From assembly GCA_009792885.1 (NCBI GenBank), contig WMCF01000065.1:3839770-3903769 (forward strand): a stretch of DNA of 64,000 nt, given 5' to 3'. The DNA comes from Eremophila alpestris peregrina. Its lineage: Eukaryota > Chordata > Aves > Passeriformes > Alaudidae. The translations under genes and the position numbers were made by a program. The notes under the pieces were generated by a model, which saw only the letters and a list, made by a program, of their open reading frames with translations, did no database searches and was not told the DNA's origin. Of this stretch, positions 22,961 to 34,537 are shown piece after piece (positions within the stretch are counted from its first letter, which is position 1; every line of letters starts with the position of its first letter).

Positions 22961-24179
22961 ACAGCTCTCTTCAGGGCTTGATTCATATTCTTGCTGGAGA
23001 AAGAGCAGGAGGGAGGGGGTGTGAGGGGAACAGACTTTTGGCATCTCCTTGTGCCAACCTTCACCAGAAGCTGGGTTCTGGTAAGGGCTGGGATGTTGCT
23101 GAGCACTCACCAGTGGCAGAGCTCTCTGATTTCCTGCAGGACGTTTCACAACCAGGAATTGTGCATCTGCTGGCTCCAGAGCTCTCCAAAGCCCACTGAA
23201 GCCATGGGGAGCATCCCTGATGGCTTTGATCAGTTTTGTGTGAGGCTGGTGGGGAGTGATTTTCAGTGAAACCTCAGATCTTGTTCTCAGGGGTTTTGTT
23301 ACCTGGAACAGAGATGGGTGCCCAGCACTCCACGTGATCAGTCCTTCAGAAAAATCCATCCTCTACAGCTCTGGCTGGCTGGATGCAAATCCTTCACTCT
23401 CCTGACCATCAGGTAACTTTCAATAAACTGCCTCTCCTCCTCCCTGCCTTCCTTGCCCACAAACAGTGAAATTCATTTGTTTTCTCCACACTGGCCATCT
23501 CCAGTATTCCCTGCCTGTGACATTTCCTTCAACCATTTTCAGGAACTGCTGCCCCTTTTGAATCCCATCTACCATTCCTGTGTCCAGAAGGACAGAAAGA
23601 AAATGTGCCAGGCAGAAGGAGCAGAAGCCTCACACTGGTGAAAATTTTTTGGATCTGGCATGGCAGGAAATGAATAGAAGTTTAATTCAATCAATCAGAG
23701 AGTCCAACTGCACCTGGCCCACTTAATCTAAAACTCCTCAGATTAAATACCTTGTTCTAAGTGGAAATTAATTGAGTTTGTCAAATGGTTCCTACTGCAT
23801 TAAACACACTCTAGGTCAGGAAAAACAGTGGAAATAAAAACAGTACAATTTTTTTTTTACAGCTGCAAAGCTGTTGGTGGAGCTGGCTGAGCCTTTGGAT
23901 TTTCCTCTCTCCAATGCTCATTTCATAGAAGCCTCTTTTTGAAAGGGGTCCCACTGGTTTGATTTGGCTGTCCCAGGGGGTCCCAAACACCCACTGTGCT
24001 CTCCTGTGTGGGTGAACATGAACTCTGCACCTCTGGACACACAAAGTCAGTGAAAAGATGATTTTTTTTACTCTCAAATTGGAGTTCTCTGTGTTGTGTT
24101 CCCTCCCTCTTGTGCTCTTGCACACTTACTCTTCCTTTTCCCACCCTCCTCCCTTCTTCCCCCCCTTTCCTTTCCAGAC
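22961..24179. other. Plain sequence
   Basis: No recognised gene or repeat. A short AT-rich patch lies at about 23680-23810 and a T-run at about 23849-23859. The pyrimidine-rich stretch at about 24120-24175 is low complexity. Confidence 0.5.
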
Positions 24180-24375
24180 CTGAGCTGAATCTAATGAAGA
24201 TGCATAAAAAATGTTTCCATTCTGTGAAATGCAATCCATCAACACACACTTCACATATATTGTGCAGAAATGAATCCATTTCAGCCAGGAAGGCTGATAA
24301 ATCAATTTAAGTGGAAGACTTTTGACAGTTTAATTCAAATTAAGTCCACTTTGTTCAATTAGAAGGTAGCTGGAG
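24180..24375. promoter_or_regulatory. CNE-like block with inverted NK2-type motifs
   Basis: An AT-rich block with AAGTGGA (24309-24315) and its perfect inverted copy TCCACTT (24345-24351), about 30 bases apart. Around them are TTAAGTGG, AATTAAG and CAATTAG words. TTAAGTG fits the NK2-class homeodomain core. The paired inverted sites and lack of repeat similarity make a regulatory role plausible, not shown. Confidence 0.27.
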
Positions 24376-27300
24376 GGGTGGTGGCAGGAAACAAACAGGA
24401 TTGCTAGAACAAAAACTGCATTTTTTTCTCAGGCTGAAGCCACCTGTGGATCATTTTTCTTAGAGGAGGGACACAACGATACCAAATCAACACACAATCA
24501 GCAGCCAGCAAATTACTTGTTTTTAAAAGCAAATCCACATTTTGCACAGCATCCCTGCCTCTCTTCTCATGAGCTGGGAATATTTTCAGAGGAAGGGTGA
24601 GGAGGAGGTGGAAGAGGTGTCCAAGCTCTTTCTCTCTGCGTTCAGGGCTGATGCTTGCTGCAGCACCCTTGGAGTCCTGCTGTGGGTGTGGAGCTCCTTG
24701 GAATGCCCCCAGAACTCTGGGAAGGTGTGGCAGTCCAGACAGTCAAAACATACAAAATGCTTCATTAAAAACTTCTAGGGTGCTCCAAGTATCAGGACTT
24801 TATTATCTCTCAGTCTTTCATATTTATCAGAAGGCTTCACACACCAACACCTGGTTATTTAACAGTCTCTATCTTATTTCCCAAAGGCAGCTCCAAGCAG
24901 CTCTCAGGGTCCGTCCACTGATGCCAACAGCCAGTTCTCCTCCTTCTCTCTCCCTTCTCACAGCACCAGCTCCCTCCATCCTGTCCCTGTCAGTCCCTGG
25001 TACAAAGTCTGACCCCATCTGTGCTTCTCACCACCTCCTGTCCCTGGGTCTTCATGGCACAGCAGCAGAATCCATCTGCAACCCCAGCTGAGCCCCTCCC
25101 AGCTGCTCACCCTTTGTCACACCCACAGCCGGGAGAGCGAGGCTGTTCCCACTCCAGGGTAATTAACACAGCTGCAATACACCACAAGATCACCTTTAGA
25201 GCAACTCTTTTTGTTTCCCCACACTATCTTTACCTATTTTACCCCACTGGCAGTGTCAGAGCACACCCTGTGCCTGCAGACACATCCCCATGGGTGAGGC
25301 ACCCCCAGCTTTGCTTTGGCTCTCAGGCAGAGCTGGCACACACAGCTCTGAGTGCCCACACATGTCTCCACCCCTGTGGTGTCACAGGCAGCGTGGCAGC
25401 ACAGTTTGTTTGGAATTTACAGCTGTTCTGGGGCATTTTCCCTGCAAAACACCAACTTCCTCCCCCCGCACGCAGAGGAGATGATTGCTGACAGCTCAGA
25501 TCTAGGAGCTGAGGCTGCTGAAATGTGGACATCCAGCTAATGGGATTAAATTCAGCCCGGGTGGTTTCTCTGTTCTGTGAAACTTGGTGAATCAATTCAG
25601 AATTCCCAGTGATCTGGGTTAAGAGAGATGTTGGCTCCCAGATGTTCTAACACCTGAGAAAGCTGTTTTAGTGATTATTGAGCAATACATTTAAAAAGTG
25701 AATGACAGACCTGGAAAGCAGCATCTGCTTTTTCACTTTCTAACATATTTTCCCAGCCAAACTGAGGTTTTCAAGTTCACAGTGCAAAATGTAACTGAAT
25801 TTCATCCAAGTCTGCAGACTCACTAATGCTTTCTACATTCACATTGGCAAAGAACTCCCAATTCTTTTTTTTTTATTTTCTTCCCCAACAGTTTTGCAAA
25901 ACTGAGTCCTTGTCCCTGACAGATGGAAAAACAAAGACTTTTGCAATTAGCAGGATAATGTAATTCACAGGATTTGGGTGAGGTTTCTCTTCTACTTTCT
26001 TAGTCAGAGCAGAGAAAATATACTTTTTTATTTTCCTTCCCACGGAGGTCTAAAAAAATGGGAATTGTTTGAGCAGATTGAAGAAGTTAAACCAGCACAG
26101 GACAAAAATGACCAGATTATTTTACTGACCAATTGAGTGGATGCATCAGCTCCAAGAGATACAGTGGAAATTTCCTTTCTGTTCCCTCTGACTGGTACCT
26201 GACAAATCCAGGCCGCAAAAAAAAATCAGAGTTTTTCATTCAGGCTTGTATAAGAACAGCAGAAGGCACTTGTGGAGGCAAATATTTCAGTTCAAAACCA
26301 CTACCACAGCAAGATGTTTTCCCTGGGCAGTGTCTGCCTGGTGAAACTCAGGAGTCTAACGAAGCCCAGCGGTGCCTCTGAGTGCTGGATGGCAACTTTC
26401 TAAAATCTGCTTCTGCCAGCTGCCAGGGGAGCTAGAGCAGGAGAAAACAAGAGGATGTCCAAAATATTTGCAATTAAGCATTTCCCCCCCCCCTTAGTTT
26501 TTTTCCCCCCCAAATTAGGTTGTTTGCAAAATAGACCTTGTTTTTTACTGGAATTATTCTGTATTTTTCTTGTGTGGGGATGAGGAAATGGGTGATCAAA
26601 GGGTGGTAATTTGAGCCATTTCACAGGAAGGAAAATGACTGAACAAGTGAATCCTTGGTAAAGGACTGCTTTAAGACAAGAAAATGCATTGTCAGATGGA
26701 AAATTGGCTTGGTGGAGGGTGGTCAGGAAGGATGGCTGGGAGAGTGGATAAGAGAGCAACGTGAAAAGAACAGAGAGACTTCTGGCTGTGAGGCAAAGCC
26801 TTTATTTCACTGTACACGTGTTTTCCATGCCCTTTCAGACCTGCTCTGGCAGGCCAGGGTGGCTGGGGAGGTGCTGAGGTCCTGCTGGAGTGGTTCCACA
26901 TCAGAGGGCTCCACGTCTGGGCCCCTTGGAGAGGAGCCAGCCTGGAGGCTCCAGCACTGTTCCCAAAGCTCTGCAGCAGGTCCCCAGCCTGGGTATGCTG
27001 TGCTTCTCTCACATGGATTTATGGCCCTATAAATGGTGAATCACTGTGTACAATAAAGAGCAGAACAGATTTGAGTGGTATCCAATTTAATAATTACCTG
27101 AGTAACTCAATCATTTTCAGATATGTGGTTTCAGTGTCTGCAGACCTTGAAGACCTGCTCGGAGCATTTGACAGGCAAGACAGCAATTTTTACAGCTCTG
27201 TTACCAACCCAGCTCTTCACAGAGATTGCACACACCTCATCCATGTCTCCAGAAAGATTGTGGAGGGTTTGTCTGAGCCTGGACCTGGAGAAGGATGTGC

Positions 27301-29158
27301 AGAGGACTTGTACCTGCACTTCCCCCTGTTTGAGGGCTGCTCCTCAGGCCAATTATGAGAAACTCCTGCCTCTGTGCTGATAAAAGATTAATTTACACAC
27401 TCTTGTTGGAGATGTTTAAAACCAAGCAGCCTGGCTCCCAGAACTCTTGAGGCTGCAGAGTGTCTGGATGGGCACTGAAAACAGGCCCCCTCTAGTTTGT
27501 GTTCCTGCATTAGGCTTTGACAAGGCTGAGCTGAGCTCTGGTGCTCAAGGGTTGTTTTGCCCCATCTCCAAGATGAGAAGCAGCCAGATCCCAGTGGAGC
27601 ACCCTCACTGCTGCGGGTGGGTCCTCAGCTCTGCAGCACAGCTGAATCCAGGCTGAGCAAGTGAAGCAGAAGATGAGAACCTAAACACAGCTTTTTTTCT
27701 GAAGTCTTCCTGCCTCAGAATAAAATAGAGGAATGTGAGAATTGTGTAAATCAAATTGTTTCCATGACACCCAGGGAGCAAGGTCCTACTGGAGACTCTG
27801 GGCTTTAGGGAGTTGTCACATCTCCAACCTAAGGACAGCAAAGGCTGCTGGAAGTCACTGTAAAACCCAGCTTTGGGACAAGTGACAGCTCTCACATCAG
27901 CCAGCCCCATCACCTGTGTGACAGCACCCTCACACCTGCACCAGAACCTGCAAATTCCAGTTTCTCATCACGGGAATGCCAAAATTTGCTCTGTCTTGAA
28001 ATTCATCACGCAAGGTATGAGCTTTAGGATGAGTCTGGGGACTTGGCTGCTCTCAGCCATTTGCAGCCTGCCCAGGGGCATTGCCTGACAGGGGCAATTT
28101 CCCCTTTGAAGGCTCACTTTGGTGGTGCAGAATTCACACCTGCACTGGGGACTCTGCAGCTGAATGATTATTATTTAAATACTCATTTTTTTCCCTTAAT
28201 AAACTGACAGAGGTTACAAGTGAGTCACTGGAAACAAATGGGCCTCCATTCTTTTCCAGCAGTGAGTTAAACCACAAATTTTGGTGGGATAAATATTGAT
28301 TTCCAGTGGTCCAAGAGACCCTGAGTCCCTGGGCTGATTTGACACATTTCTGAGACTCAAGGAAACAATTATCACCCTTCCCTAAATTTAACCTTGGGTA
28401 TCAAACACTCCTGTTCCAAGTGCTTCCTCCTGCAGGAAGAGAATGCTGCCAGTGTCACTTTAACTCAACCATAACTTTTTTAAGTTCATACATGATTACT
28501 CTATATTATATAGTGCACACTAATATTTTAGGTGAATAAATTTCTAAGCAGCAATTTTTTTTGTTCTGGAAAATGTTGTTTTCTGTATTTTTCCATGTGG
28601 TCTGTTGAGTTTCAGAGTATGATGAATGATCAAGTGGTTCTTATCTTTTTGTTGGAAGAGTGAACTGGGTGATAGTGGGATCTGGTATCTCTTGTGAATG
28701 CAATCACAGAATGCTGGTTCATATCCTTGTGTTACATCTCTGATCTTTAGAACCAATAAATTAAAAAAAAAAAACAACACAAAAGGAAAATAACCACGGC
28801 CTACTATGACTGCATGATCTGTTTAACTAAACTAAACATCAGGAAGATTTATTTATTTTAGCACAAAGACTTGGATCCTCTGCTAGACCTGGGTAAAGCA
28901 CAAGCATAACTTAAAACATTTGAGTCATCACATTGCAAGGCACTGGAAAAACTCACAAAGTCCTTCCTCTATGAACTCCTGTGAAACCCAAGGACATTGG
29001 GAGCTGCCCATTTCTTCTTGCACAAAATTCAGGACAGATTATGTGCCCATAAAGAGGGGATTGGCAAACAAATGGTGGTGTCAGCACCAAAGGAGAGTGT
29101 TGGATGGTCAGAGCTTGTGCAGGTGTTAGTTAATAGTGGCTGAGGGGGTGTCCAGGCT
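24376..29158. other. Plain sequence with short homopolymer tracts
   Basis: T-run at 25865-25874; paired C-tracts (C10 and C7) separated by TTAGTTTTTTT at about 26484-26511; A12 run at about 28761-28772. Around 27120-27355 two different frames are open after a CAG, but neither gives a protein I recognise, so no exon is called. Confidence 0.5.
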
Positions 29159-29462
29159 CAGGGGGGACCTTCTTGCTCTCTCCAGCTGCGTGGCAGGAGG
29201 TTGTGGCAAGGTGGGGTTGGGCTCTTGTCCCAGGTAAAACCCATAAGACAAGAGGAAATGGCCCCCAGTTGCACCAGGGGAGGTTTAGACTGGGTATTAG
29301 GAAACATTTCTTCACAGGAGTGGTGGTCAGGCATTGTGAGAGGCTGGGAAGTGGAGCTGCCATCCCTGGAGGGATTTGATAAGCTGTGGATGTGGCACCT
29401 GGGGACATGGCTGTGAGTTGGGATCCCTGATCACAGAGGGCTTTTCCAACCTTTATGAATCC
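29159..29462 (+). mobile_element. CR1 LINE 3' end
   Basis: The block follows the CR1 3' region in order: 'accttcttgctctctccag', 'gcaggaggttgtggcaaggt', 'gacaagaggaaatggccccc', 'ggggaggtttagactgggta', 'catccctggagggatttgat' and the end 'gcttttccaacctttatgaa'. It belongs to the CR1 subgroup whose end reads 'ttttccaacc', a different subgroup from the 'cccttccaaccca' copies. No coding part remains. Confidence 0.92.
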
Positions 29463-30515
29463 GGGGTTGGTGCATCTGTGGTGTTTTGGGGTGGTTATAG
29501 ATGGAGCCCAAGGGCTCAAGACCATTTTTAGGATGCTCTGCCCAGTGAAAAAAATACTGAAGTCAGCTTTGCATGCCATTAGGAATTGATTGGTTTGCAG
29601 AGAGACACCAGCTGAGCCTGCAGGATAAATCAAGGTAGGCATGAGGGTTACCAGGGCTTGCACTGAGCTGTTTCACCTTGTCAAATCCACATTTGACACC
29701 TGCAGGGCAAGGCTGGGTGGGAGGTGCTGATGGTGGAGGTGGGGAAGAGGGCTTTCCACAGGGAATATTTTTCACAGTGTAAGGACTTTGGAGAAAATTA
29801 ATGCGAAACATTAAAAATGTTCCTTTTTAAAGGGAATCCATTTTTTAGTCACAATGAGACACTTCAGGTGGTGCAGCAGTGGTGAGTAATGCACACTGGA
29901 GTTATTTAACTTCATCTCATGCCTCACTATTCCCCAGGGGCACCCATTAATCAGCGTTACCAGGCAGTTTGTCATGTCCTTTTGCTTAAATAATATCCAT
30001 ACCAAACTACAAGTAATGCGTGCACCTGGAAATCAGCAGGGGATCTGCCTGTGTCAGGACAGGAGGATCTGTGCTGGAGGACACAGGAAAGCTGAAGGAC
30101 TCCAGTTGTCTTCCATGGGCTTTGAATGGTTCTGCAGGAGACTGAGTTAGAATGTGACAGTGGGAAAATGCAGCAGCCAGCTCTGCTCAACCAGGAGCAG
30201 CCTGATAAATCAAGCTAGCAGGAGGTTCACAGAAAGGTATGGCCACAAACACAGACTCCACACCACCCTTGGGTACCATTCCTCTGCCAGATGAGGAGGG
30301 GTTTCACGTGTTTTGGGGTGTGTAATTACAGTTCCTGTGGGACAAGGGTGAAACGTGCTCCCTTCCTGCCAAACCTGGGCAAAGACTGCTTGGGCAGATC
30401 ATTCATGGTGGCTTCTGGTTCTCGTGGCTCAGACCCACCTGCAAGGGCTCTGATGACACTGCAGTGAGAGGGGGGTTTGGGAGTGGGATGTGTGCCTGCT
30501 GAGAGCCTGAATCCT
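29463..30515. other. Plain sequence between CR1 copies
   Basis: No gene or repeat family is recognised in this interval. Confidence 0.5.
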
Positions 30516-30640
30516 GGAGCAAAACCCTTTCCCTGGAGGGATTTAAAAGATGTGGTTACAGATAGGGCTTGGCTGGGTTAACAGATCAAATCATCTTAAA
30601 GGTCTTTTGAAACCTAAACTATTCCATGAGTCTCTGATCC
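30516..30640 (+). mobile_element. CR1 LINE 3' end, diverged fragment
   Basis: 'ccctggagggatttaaaaga', 'ggcttggctgggttaacaga' and 'catcttaaaggtcttttgaa' followed by 'actattccatgag' trace the last 125 bases of a CR1 of the 'ggtctttt' subgroup. Several substitutions and small deletions suggest an older copy. Confidence 0.82.
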
Positions 30641-31400
30641 ACCAGAAACTGCAAAAAGCCTCTCTGATTTTATGAATGAACTCATACACTACCAGAACTA
30701 ACACATTTTACCCACGTTCTGCTGATAGAGATTGGCTACCATCACCCCTCAGGGATGGCACAAGGAGTTCCTGTGCCTGAGGATGGGAGGGGGAATCTCT
30801 TCTCTCTGTACACAGCCCCACAGCCTGGCTACTCCAGAGAGCCCAGCTTTTCAAAGCAAAGCCTGGCAGATCTTTACCCAGCTTCCTCTCTTGTTTGTCA
30901 GGTACGTGTTTAAACTGGATACCTGAAGGTTAAATCACTGCAGGCCCTCATCAAACCAGTAAATCACCTAATTCCCCACCTCCCCCAGCCAAACGTTTTC
31001 TCTAAGTTGTTAAGCAAAATACAGACAGCATGGCCTGCCATTCCTGCAGAACTCACAGCCTTCCAACACCCGAAATTAGTGGCAGACCTGTCAAAAATGA
31101 CCTTCTTTCAACAACATCTCTCTCTTTTTTTATTCCCTCCACCTCCAGGTAGGAGGTGGGGGAGGCTGGAAAACTGTAAAGATCAAGCCACAGCTGCATG
31201 TGGTACCTAATTAAACAAGTGTAAGAAAGCAGGGAAAGGTCAGGTTGTCAAAAATCATTGCTGTATCTTTACTGGATTGTATTTAGAGACTGATAGCAGC
31301 AAAGAAAATAACTCAATAAAGTGAATGAGGCTGGAATAACAAACTGACTCCAGGGACAAGCTGGTTTGGGAACACAAAAGGCTAAAGCTGCAAGATTTAT

Positions 31401-31479
31401 GTGTATATATACAAATATATATAGATAGATAAATGTATATGTATATGTATGTATCTGTATGTGTGTATATACACACACA
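31401..31479. repeat. Compound TA/GTAT microsatellite
   Basis: About 79 bases of alternating purine-pyrimidine sequence (GTATATATAC, ATATATATAGATAGATA, GTATATGTATGTATCTGTATGTGTG, then ACACACACA). It is an imperfect compound array and can fold on itself. Confidence 0.92.
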
Positions 31480-31636
31480 GAGCCACAAATCAAAGGGAAA
31501 CAAGTGCTGGGAATGAAAGGAGAAGTGTTGGCAAAGAGGAAACATGACAACATGGAGAAAGAGGTGGGACAACAGAAATTCAAACAGGAAATGTGGCAAG
31601 AATTAGAGGCTGGAAATACACAGGCAAAAGCAGGTG

Positions 31637-31844
31637 ATTTAGGAAGGAATTCTTCCCTGTAGGGTGGGGAGGTTGCCCAGAGAGCTGCCCCATCCCTGAA
31701 AGTGCCCAAGGCCAGGCTGGATGGGGTTTGGAGCCCCTTGGGATAGTGGAAGGTGTCCCTGCCATGGCTGGGGATGAAATGGGATGGACTTTGGGGTCCC
31801 TTCCAAGCCAAACCAGACAGTGATTCTATGATGATTCTGTGATT
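31637..31844 (+). mobile_element. CR1 LINE 3' end
   Basis: It starts near 'ttaggaaggaattcttccct' and runs through 'aaggccaggctggatggggt', 'tggaaggtgtccctgccatg' and 'ggtcccttccaagccaaacc' to two copies of the terminal octamer-type unit ('gattctatgat', 'gattctgtgat'). This is a 5'-truncated CR1 with its 3' microsatellite-like tail intact. Confidence 0.95.
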
Positions 31845-32619
31845 AAAGGAGAATAAAACAAGTAAATAAATTAAAGAGTGGATAGGAAGGGGAAAATATA
31901 ACAAAGCAAAAAATACAGTGACAGATTCAGAGGATGAGACTGACTTTATGAGGGCAGGGAGGGAATTCAGACTGGGAGTGTCAGTGCTCCAAGGACTGGC
32001 TGTGCTTTGGGAGTACTGGGGAAGTTTGGGGGTCTCCAGCCCATGCACACAGACCTCTTTCCACCATTTTTTCCTTTCCTTCCATCTTCCCACAGTCCTT
32101 TTCCATCCAACCCCCCAGGCTGAGCTGTGCTGGTGACCCTGGTGAATCCTGTGCCTGTGCCTCAGTGACCATCCTGACACGTGGAATTCTGCCTGAGGTC
32201 AGTCAGTGCCATGATTTGGGCACCCTAGGAAGGAAAAAAAGAAGAAAGGGAAGAGAATTGTCTCCACGTGGAGGAAGAAAACAAAGCAAACCCAATCTCT
32301 GACTGTGTTACTAGGTGATGTGGTTTCACCTGAACAAGGTGAGGAGATCAGGAATGTTTGAGTGCTCTCTGTTATTAAACATCTCTTCATTTGTTCTGTC
32401 TGGGCTGGGCTGGCCTCCAAACATTTGCTCCTGCTGCTTCTATCTGCCTTCCTCTGACACCATCAGATGTTTCATAAAGCCTGCTCTGCCAGTATCTACA
32501 GGCTGGGAGAAGCTGCACAGGGTTTAAGGGAAGGAGAAGGAGATTTTTTTCCCCCTTTGACAGAAGAGAATTTTTCCTCTTCTATTCCCTCACAAACAGC
32601 TTGGAAAAAAGACACACAT
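31845..32619. other. Plain sequence
   Basis: Directly after the CR1 the sequence is A-rich ('ataaaacaagtaaataaatt'). No further recognisable feature. Confidence 0.5.
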
Positions 32620-33250
32620 GGTGCATTGCATTTAACAAACTGACAATGCATTTAAATAGTGTACCACTGCAAGTATAATTGCAATTTGTTGTAATTTCTC
32701 CTCCAAATTCCACCCTGACACAGTTGATTTATTTTGCAAATCAGTGCATCTGGAGCATGTGCCGTGTCACATTATGGGCCTTTGATACAGAACCTTTGTT
32801 TTATATCAGGGAAAATAATTAGCTTTCGGACAAGCTTGAACTGTGATGTCAGAAGCTATCCATGGCTGCTGAAAGAAGTTATTAGTGTTGAGCTCATGAA
32901 GGCTCCCTGGCAAAGCTCTGCCTCTTTACTAATTTGTCTCTCTGGGATTTTTGCAAAATTAAAAAAAAAGAGGTACGTGTGAAAAAATGCATTTCTTTAT
33001 GCATTAAAAAGATCTATGTTTGTTTAGCATAAATGCCAGCAACATTGCTGCTGCTGAGATCTGCAGACAGCTGAGAGATAACCAAAACAAAAGGCACTGC
33101 TTCATTCCGGCAGCAGCAACACTTTCCTCCGAGCAGGGAAACATTTGGGCATCTTTTTTAATTAACTTCTTTTCTCCCTCCCCCTGCCCCGCTCCTCGAA
33201 ATTCACAGCGTTCCTTGGCAAGCCTGGCAATTATCAATCATTAAAGGGAT
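32620..33250. promoter_or_regulatory. CNE-like block, AT-rich and motif-dense
   Basis: A long non-repetitive AT-rich block. Motifs seen: an octamer-like TTGCAAAT near 32734-32741, inverted AATGCAT (32986-32992) and ATGCATT (32999-33005), TTTAATTAACTT at about 33158-33169, and ATCAATCATTAAAG at about 33233-33246, which contains a PBX/HOX-type ATCAATCA. It contrasts with the GC-richer, CpG-poor flanks. It is one of the best regulatory candidates in the window, but conservation is untested. Confidence 0.33.
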
Positions 33251-33439
33251 CAGCTTTTCTCCAAGTGCCAGGGGCAGAGCCCTCTCCCCGTGTCACAGAT
33301 CCTCCCCTTGCTGGCCCTGCAGTGATTTCCCCCAGGCTGGAGCTCTGAAATACAAAAATAACCTGGGGAGGAGCTGCCCCTGTCACTGCCCCTGGATCAG
33401 AGTCCCCAGAGAGGCTGCACTGCACGAGGGTGAATATTG

Positions 33440-33975
33440 TGGGAAGGTGTGGATTAAAAGCATCTGCCTGATCTATGGAGGGTTTGATTTGACCCAGGGG
33501 GAATGGATGAGCACGGATCACTCCGAGCCTGGAATGTCCGAGGTGTAATCGAATTTCTCAATGTACTCAACCAGTTGAAATGTGCAAAATATGGACTCTG
33601 CTGGGAATCTGGCTGAGCTGTGTCTGATTAGCATGTGCAACTGTTCACTGGCAGGTTTTTGTGAGCATTTAGTCTCTGCTTTAAACAGAATCATCACCAG
33701 CTGGTTATTTTTTACTGTTATTAGGTTAGAAAATAGCACTGAGGTATACAACAGTAATCACAAAGCTATGATGCCAGGGAAAAAATAATCACGTTAAATT
33801 GACCTTCATGAATAAAGAGTGAGGTTCCATTTCGCCTCATTTCTGTTCATTTTAAAACCAGCATTAGCTTTTCTGGCACATAGTTTTTCATTGTTTGCTG
33901 AGCATGGCTCGATTAGAATGATTCACTGTCTTTAATATTAGTGATTATGGTCCATTTCAATTACACCACGTGCTG
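33440..33975. promoter_or_regulatory. CNE-like block
   Basis: An AT-rich, non-repetitive block keeping several CpGs ('gcacggatcactccgagcc', 'atgtccgaggtgtaatcgaa') and many TAATC/ATTAG words ('aaataatcacgtt', 'tgattagcatgtgc', 'ggctcgattagaatgattc'). TAATC is the OTX/PITX-type homeodomain core. Inference from composition only. Confidence 0.3.
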
Positions 33976-34312
33976 GAGTTTGTTGTGTTACTCTCCTGCC
34001 ATCTCTCTGTTGACTTCCTTTGAGGGAAGCAGAAGAAGAGAAGGAAACAGGTGCTGGAAGTGGGAGCTGGAGAAGTGACCCCCCTTTTCCCAAATGGAGA
34101 TCTCAGTGGATAAGCAGCAATGTCTGTAATCTTTAAATATGGGGCTTGGAGCCCAGATGAAGTTACACTCATAATTTGAGATTCTGCCTGGTGGCCACTG
34201 ATCCACCTGTTCCATGGATTTCAATGGAGAAAAATCAGCAAGGCAAGGAATGCTGCAGGCTCTGAGCCCAGTGTTGGGATTAGGATTTAGGAGATTTATA
34301 CAAGTGACAGAT

Positions 34313-34438
34313 TGAGGGTTGTTTGGACAATGCTCCCAGAGACAGAGTGGGATTGGGGTGTCCTGGGCAGGGCCAGGAGTTGGATTACATGATCCTGGTG
34401 GGCTCCATAATCCTTGTGAGTCCCTTCCAACTCAGGAT
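34313..34438 (+). mobile_element. CR1 LINE 3' end leading into its expanded tail
   Basis: 'ggattacatgatcctggtgg' and 'gagtcccttccaactcagga' identify the end of a CR1 of the 'cttccaactcag' subgroup. The preceding 'tttggacaatgctcccagag' is the usual upstream part of this subgroup. The element's own tail (normally a few ATTCTATG-type units) is directly continuous with the microsatellite at 34439-34537. Confidence 0.85.
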
Positions 34439-34537
34439 TATTCTATTCTATTCTATTCTATTCTATTCTATTCTATTCTATTCTATTCTATTCTATTCTA
34501 TTCTATTTCTATTTCTATTTCTATTTCTATTCTATTC
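34439..34537 (+). repeat. (TTCTA)n microsatellite grown from a CR1 tail
   Basis: About 13 TTCTA units are followed by four TTTCTA units and two more TTCTA units. The array begins exactly at the CR1 3' end, where 'attctat' tail units belong, so it most likely arose by expansion of that tail. Confidence 0.96.

Noticed and set aside
27071..27358. 95-codon frame after a CAG near 27120
   Set aside because: A second frame is equally open and neither peptide is recognisable. There is no convincing donor site.
28700..28780. CR1-like 'aatcacagaatgctgg' near an A-run
   Set aside because: Only the tail-like word matches. The adjoining bases do not follow any CR1 subgroup.
31269..32180. 303-codon minus-strand open frame
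   Set aside because: It runs through the antisense of a CR1 3' end and the TA microsatellite, so it is a repeat artefact.
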